Source: Gracilimonas sp040877545 (GTDB taxonomy: Bacteria; Bacteroidota; Rhodothermia; Balneolales; Balneolaceae). Taken from it: DNA of 25,900 nt. Below are positions 23,297-25,900 of this stretch, piece after piece (positions within the stretch are counted from its first letter, which is position 1; each line of letters opens with the position of its first letter). Where the stretch lies: positions 1 to 25,900 of the forward strand of contig JBBDNN010000038.1 in assembly GCA_040877545.1 (NCBI GenBank), written 5' to 3'. Under the pieces are notes generated by a model that ran no database searches, was not told the origin of the DNA, and saw only the letters and a program-made list of their open reading frames with translations. A program made the translations under genes and the position numbers.

Positions 23297-23794
23297 ATGA
23301 CTATGTCTAATAATAAACTTCACCCTTCCATCGCTGATTCCATTCAAACAATGAAGGCGAAAAAAAATATTGCTCTTATCGCCCACGATCACCGAAAGTT
23401 AGACCTGCTGGATTGGGCTGACTATAACAGAGAACTTTTAGCCAAACATAATTTGTTTGGTACTGGTACAACAGGATCATTAGCTGCTAAAAAATTAGAT
23501 CTTCCCGTTTATGCCTTTAAAAGCGGTCCCTTAGGCGGTGATTTACAAATTGGAAATGCTATTGTGGAAAACGAAATTGACGTAATGATTTTCTTCTGGG
23601 ATCCCCTGCTCGCTCAGCCTCACGATGTAGATGTGAAAGCTCTTCAGCGAATCAGTGTAGTTTATAATATCCCCTTGGCATGTAACCGGTCATCAGCAGA
23701 TTTCATGATTACCTCACCATTAATGGATAAAGCCTATGGTCGTTTTGTAGTGGATTATAGCCAACGCTTTAAAAAAGATTTCGATGTCGAATAA
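23297..23794 (+). CDS. mgsA: Methylglyoxal synthase
   Basis: It converts dihydroxyacetone phosphate to methylglyoxal and phosphate, a bypass when phosphate is limiting. The 165-aa product has H30, D82, D102 and H109, each exactly 11 residues beyond E. coli H19, D71, D91 and H98, so the active site is intact. FGTGTTG and KSGPLGGDLQIG are the phosphate-binding motifs. The start could be 23297 or the ATG at 23303. The 3' end overlaps the next gene by 11 bases. Confidence 0.95.
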   Translation: MTMSNNKLHPSIADSIQTMKAKKNIALIAHDHRKLDLLDWADYNRELLAKHNLFGTGTTGSLAAKKLDLPVYAFKSGPLGGDLQIGNAIVENEIDVMIFFWDPLLAQPHDVDVKALQRISVVYNIPLACNRSSADFMITSPLMDKAYGRFVVDYSQRFKKDFDVE

Positions 23795-25820
23795 ACTTGC
23801 TTCCGAAAAGAGCCCTTACCTTCAGCAACACCAGGAAAACCCTGTAGAATGGTTTCCCTGGGGTAAGGAAGCCTTCGAAAAAGCACATCAGGAAAATAAA
23901 CCGGTCTTCCTGTCAATTGGTTATGCAACCTGCCATTGGTGCCATGTGATGGCACACGAAAGTTTTGAAGATCCTGCAATTGCAGACTTAATGAACGAGG
24001 CTTTTATAAATATTAAAGTAGATCGGGAAGAGCGTCCGGATATCGACAGTACATATATGACCGTTTGCCAAATGTTAACCGGCCAGGGAGGCTGGCCGCT
24101 AACTATTATCATGACTCCAGAAAAAGAGCCTTTCTTTGCCGCAACTTATATCCCAAAAGAAGCCCGCTTTAATAGAATAGGCCTACGGCAGTTGATTCCA
24201 GGTATAGCAGGTATGTGGAACAATGAACGTGAAAGAATTAATAAAGCAACAACCCAAATCAAAGAAGGATTTTCACAGTCTCAGCAATATGAAAAAGGTA
24301 ACTTCCCTGGAACAGAAGCCATTGATTTTGCCGCTGAACAATTAACTAAACGTTTCGATGCTGAACACGGTGGCTTTGGAAATGCCCCGAAATTCCCAAG
24401 CCCGCATAACCTGATGTTCCTGTTGCGCCAATGGAAATCAACTGGGAAAGATAGATTTCTGGGTGTGGTTTCGGAGACACTTCAAGCTATGCGTTTAGGT
24501 GGAATTTGGGATCATATTGGCTTTGGGTTTCACCGTTATTCCACGGATGAAAAATGGCTTCTTCCTCATTTCGAAAAAATGCTGTACGATCAGGCACTGC
24601 TGATGATTGCTTATACCGAAACCTGGCAGGCCACAAAAAATCCTCTTTTCAAACAAACAGCTTATGAAATCTCTGAATATGTACTAGGGGATTTGCATCA
24701 TTCAGACGGAGCATTTTACTCTGCTGAAGATGCCGACAGTGAAGGTGAAGAAGGTAAATTTTATATATGGGGAAAAGAGGAAATTCAGGAAATACTATCT
24801 GCTGATGATGAGAAAAAATTTTCCGAATTATTCAACATAATCAGTGATGGTAATTTCAAAGATGAAGCTTCGGGAGAGTTGACCGGTAAAAACATTCCGC
24901 ATTTAAATGCTGCTTTAGGAAATAAAGATGTGGATTGGTTCAATGATATCAGGAAAAAGTTATTTGAAAAGCGAGAAAAACGAGTACGTCCTGCTTTAGA
25001 TGATAAGATTTTGACAGACTGGAACTCTCTGATGATTGCTGCTTTTGCCAAAGCGGGATTTGCCTTCTCGGATGATGAGTTGCTGGAAGTTGCAGAAACA
25101 GCTTATAATTTCCTTGAGCGGAATGCAATTAAAGATGGAAGGCTAACGCATCGCTATAAAGATGGAGAAGCAGCTATCGATGCTATGGCCGATGATTACG
25201 CTTTTTTTGTATGGGCATTAATTGAACTGTACCAATCTACTTTTAAACCAGAATATTTAGAAAAGGCGATAAGCTGGAATAGAAAATTTATTGATTTATT
25301 CTGGGATGAGGAAAATGGTGCATTTTACTTCAGTATAAATGATGAAGATCAGGTTTTTGGCCGCCAAAAGCAGATTTATGATGGCGCTATTCCTTCTGCA
25401 AACTCAGTGGCTATGCTAAACCAAATTCGCCTGAGCAGATTAACCGGTGATACCGAATTGGAAGATTATGCTAATAAAACCGGTCAACTTTTTTCAGCAG
25501 ATTTGATCCGCTCAGGTGCGAGTATTACGTACGGCATGCAATCTATTCAATTTCTGAATAATGCTTCCAAAGAAGTTTCGCTGATTGGAGAAAAAGATGA
25601 GTTGCAAGAAATCCTGAACCTAATAGGCAAACAGTTTGTGCCTTTTGTTACTACTCATATTTTAGATAGTTCTTCGAGGGAGCAGGTTCAAAAATTGGCA
25701 GTTTACACTTCCACCCAGAAAAGAGTGGATAATAAACCTACTTATTACCTCTGTGAAAATTTCACATGTGAAAAACCTGTGAGTGGGATTGAGGCTATCA
25801 AGAAAAGCTTAAACGGTTAG
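23784..25820 (+). CDS. DUF255/YyaL-family thioredoxin-like protein
   Basis: The product has 678 aa. An N-terminal thioredoxin-like domain has C50-H-W-C53 in GYATCHWCHVM, the family hallmark, and the helical (alpha/alpha)6 barrel follows (about 180-670) with GGIWDHIGFGFHRYS and WLLPHFEKMLYDQA. The length matches this conserved family (YyaL; SPATA20 in animals). Its biochemical function is not settled; a redox or sugar-epimerase-like role has been proposed from the folds. No signal peptide, so cytoplasmic. It overlaps mgsA by 11 bases and is presumably translated with it. Confidence 0.92.
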   Translation: MSNKLASEKSPYLQQHQENPVEWFPWGKEAFEKAHQENKPVFLSIGYATCHWCHVMAHESFEDPAIADLMNEAFINIKVDREERPDIDSTYMTVCQMLTGQGGWPLTIIMTPEKEPFFAATYIPKEARFNRIGLRQLIPGIAGMWNNERERINKATTQIKEGFSQSQQYEKGNFPGTEAIDFAAEQLTKRFDAEHGGFGNAPKFPSPHNLMFLLRQWKSTGKDRFLGVVSETLQAMRLGGIWDHIGFGFHRYSTDEKWLLPHFEKMLYDQALLMIAYTETWQATKNPLFKQTAYEISEYVLGDLHHSDGAFYSAEDADSEGEEGKFYIWGKEEIQEILSADDEKKFSELFNIISDGNFKDEASGELTGKNIPHLNAALGNKDVDWFNDIRKKLFEKREKRVRPALDDKILTDWNSLMIAAFAKAGFAFSDDELLEVAETAYNFLERNAIKDGRLTHRYKDGEAAIDAMADDYAFFVWALIELYQSTFKPEYLEKAISWNRKFIDLFWDEENGAFYFSINDEDQVFGRQKQIYDGAIPSANSVAMLNQIRLSRLTGDTELEDYANKTGQLFSADLIRSGASITYGMQSIQFLNNASKEVSLIGEKDELQEILNLIGKQFVPFVTTHILDSSSREQVQKLAVYTSTQKRVDNKPTYYLCENFTCEKPVSGIEAIKKSLNG

Positions 25821-25851
25821 AGTGATCGAAATATGACAGCTTCTTTTGACT

Positions 25852-25882
25852 AAACCACTCTGCACTGAAAGTGCAGAGGTTT
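25852..25882 (+). terminator. Hairpin after the DUF255 gene
   Basis: TCTGCACT (25859-25866) pairs with AGTGCAGA (25870-25877) over a three-base loop, extended by AAACC/GGTTT with a two-base bulge. It lies 30 bases after the stop. Only a broken T-run follows, so termination is likely but not certain. Confidence 0.5.
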
Positions 25883-25900
25883 GATTTGGGACTGAAAGTC

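Overview
The window is a stretch of chromosome from an AT-rich, gene-dense bacterium, probably of the Bacteroidota/Rhodothermota/Balneolota side of the tree, with Balneolales the best guess. The reasons are the near absence of Shine-Dalgarno sequences, occasional matches to the TAnnTTTG type of -7 promoter element, periplasmic TPR-type histidine kinases and lipoprotein enzymes, and families common there. The placement is inferred from gene content and was not tested by a database search. No rRNA, tRNA, CRISPR array, prophage or insertion sequence is visible.

Region 1 (1-6.5 kb) is an aspartate-family amino acid locus. On the plus strand is a threonine synthase that carries, unusually, a C-terminal module resembling the allosteric region of 2-isopropylmalate synthase (LeuA). 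Converging on it from the minus strand is dapB-dapA-dapD (lysine/diaminopimelate pathway), and further upstream on the minus strand lies the aspartate kinase lysC. Between thrC and dapD is an inverted array of 8-bp repeat units. Between lysC and dapB a VapBC-like toxin-antitoxin pair is wedged in the opposite orientation, its toxin overlapping the lysC 3' end.

Region 2 (6.6-10.4 kb) holds a DUF819 membrane protein (possible transporter) divergent from lysC, then a three-gene translationally coupled operon: a membrane-anchored class A beta-lactamase-like protein with degenerate catalytic motifs, a DUF3592-like two-TM protein, and an RsmI-like tetrapyrrole-methylase-family methyltransferase.

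Region 3 (10.3-12.5 kb) looks like an accessory segment. It has an ankyrin-repeat protein and a PA0069-type radical SAM protein, both with strong Shine-Dalgarno sites unlike their neighbours, and a truncated, frameshifted YgjP/SprT-like metallopeptidase pseudogene that the ORF list does not show. It is bounded by two near-identical terminator hairpins in inverted orientation.

Region 4 (12.5-21.3 kb) is mostly housekeeping: a YtcJ-like amidohydrolase lipoprotein, a TPR sensor histidine kinase, pyrG coupled to a Nudix hydrolase, a secreted glycerophosphodiester phosphodiesterase, a small two-TM protein, an RlmB-like rRNA methyltransferase and ndk.

Region 5 (21.4-25.9 kb) contains an SRPBCC-DUF5939-class III nucleotide cyclase, methylglyoxal synthase, and a DUF255/YyaL thioredoxin-like protein overlapping it. 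The strongest leads for something not generally described are the threonine synthase-LeuA fusion and the octamer inverted array beside it.
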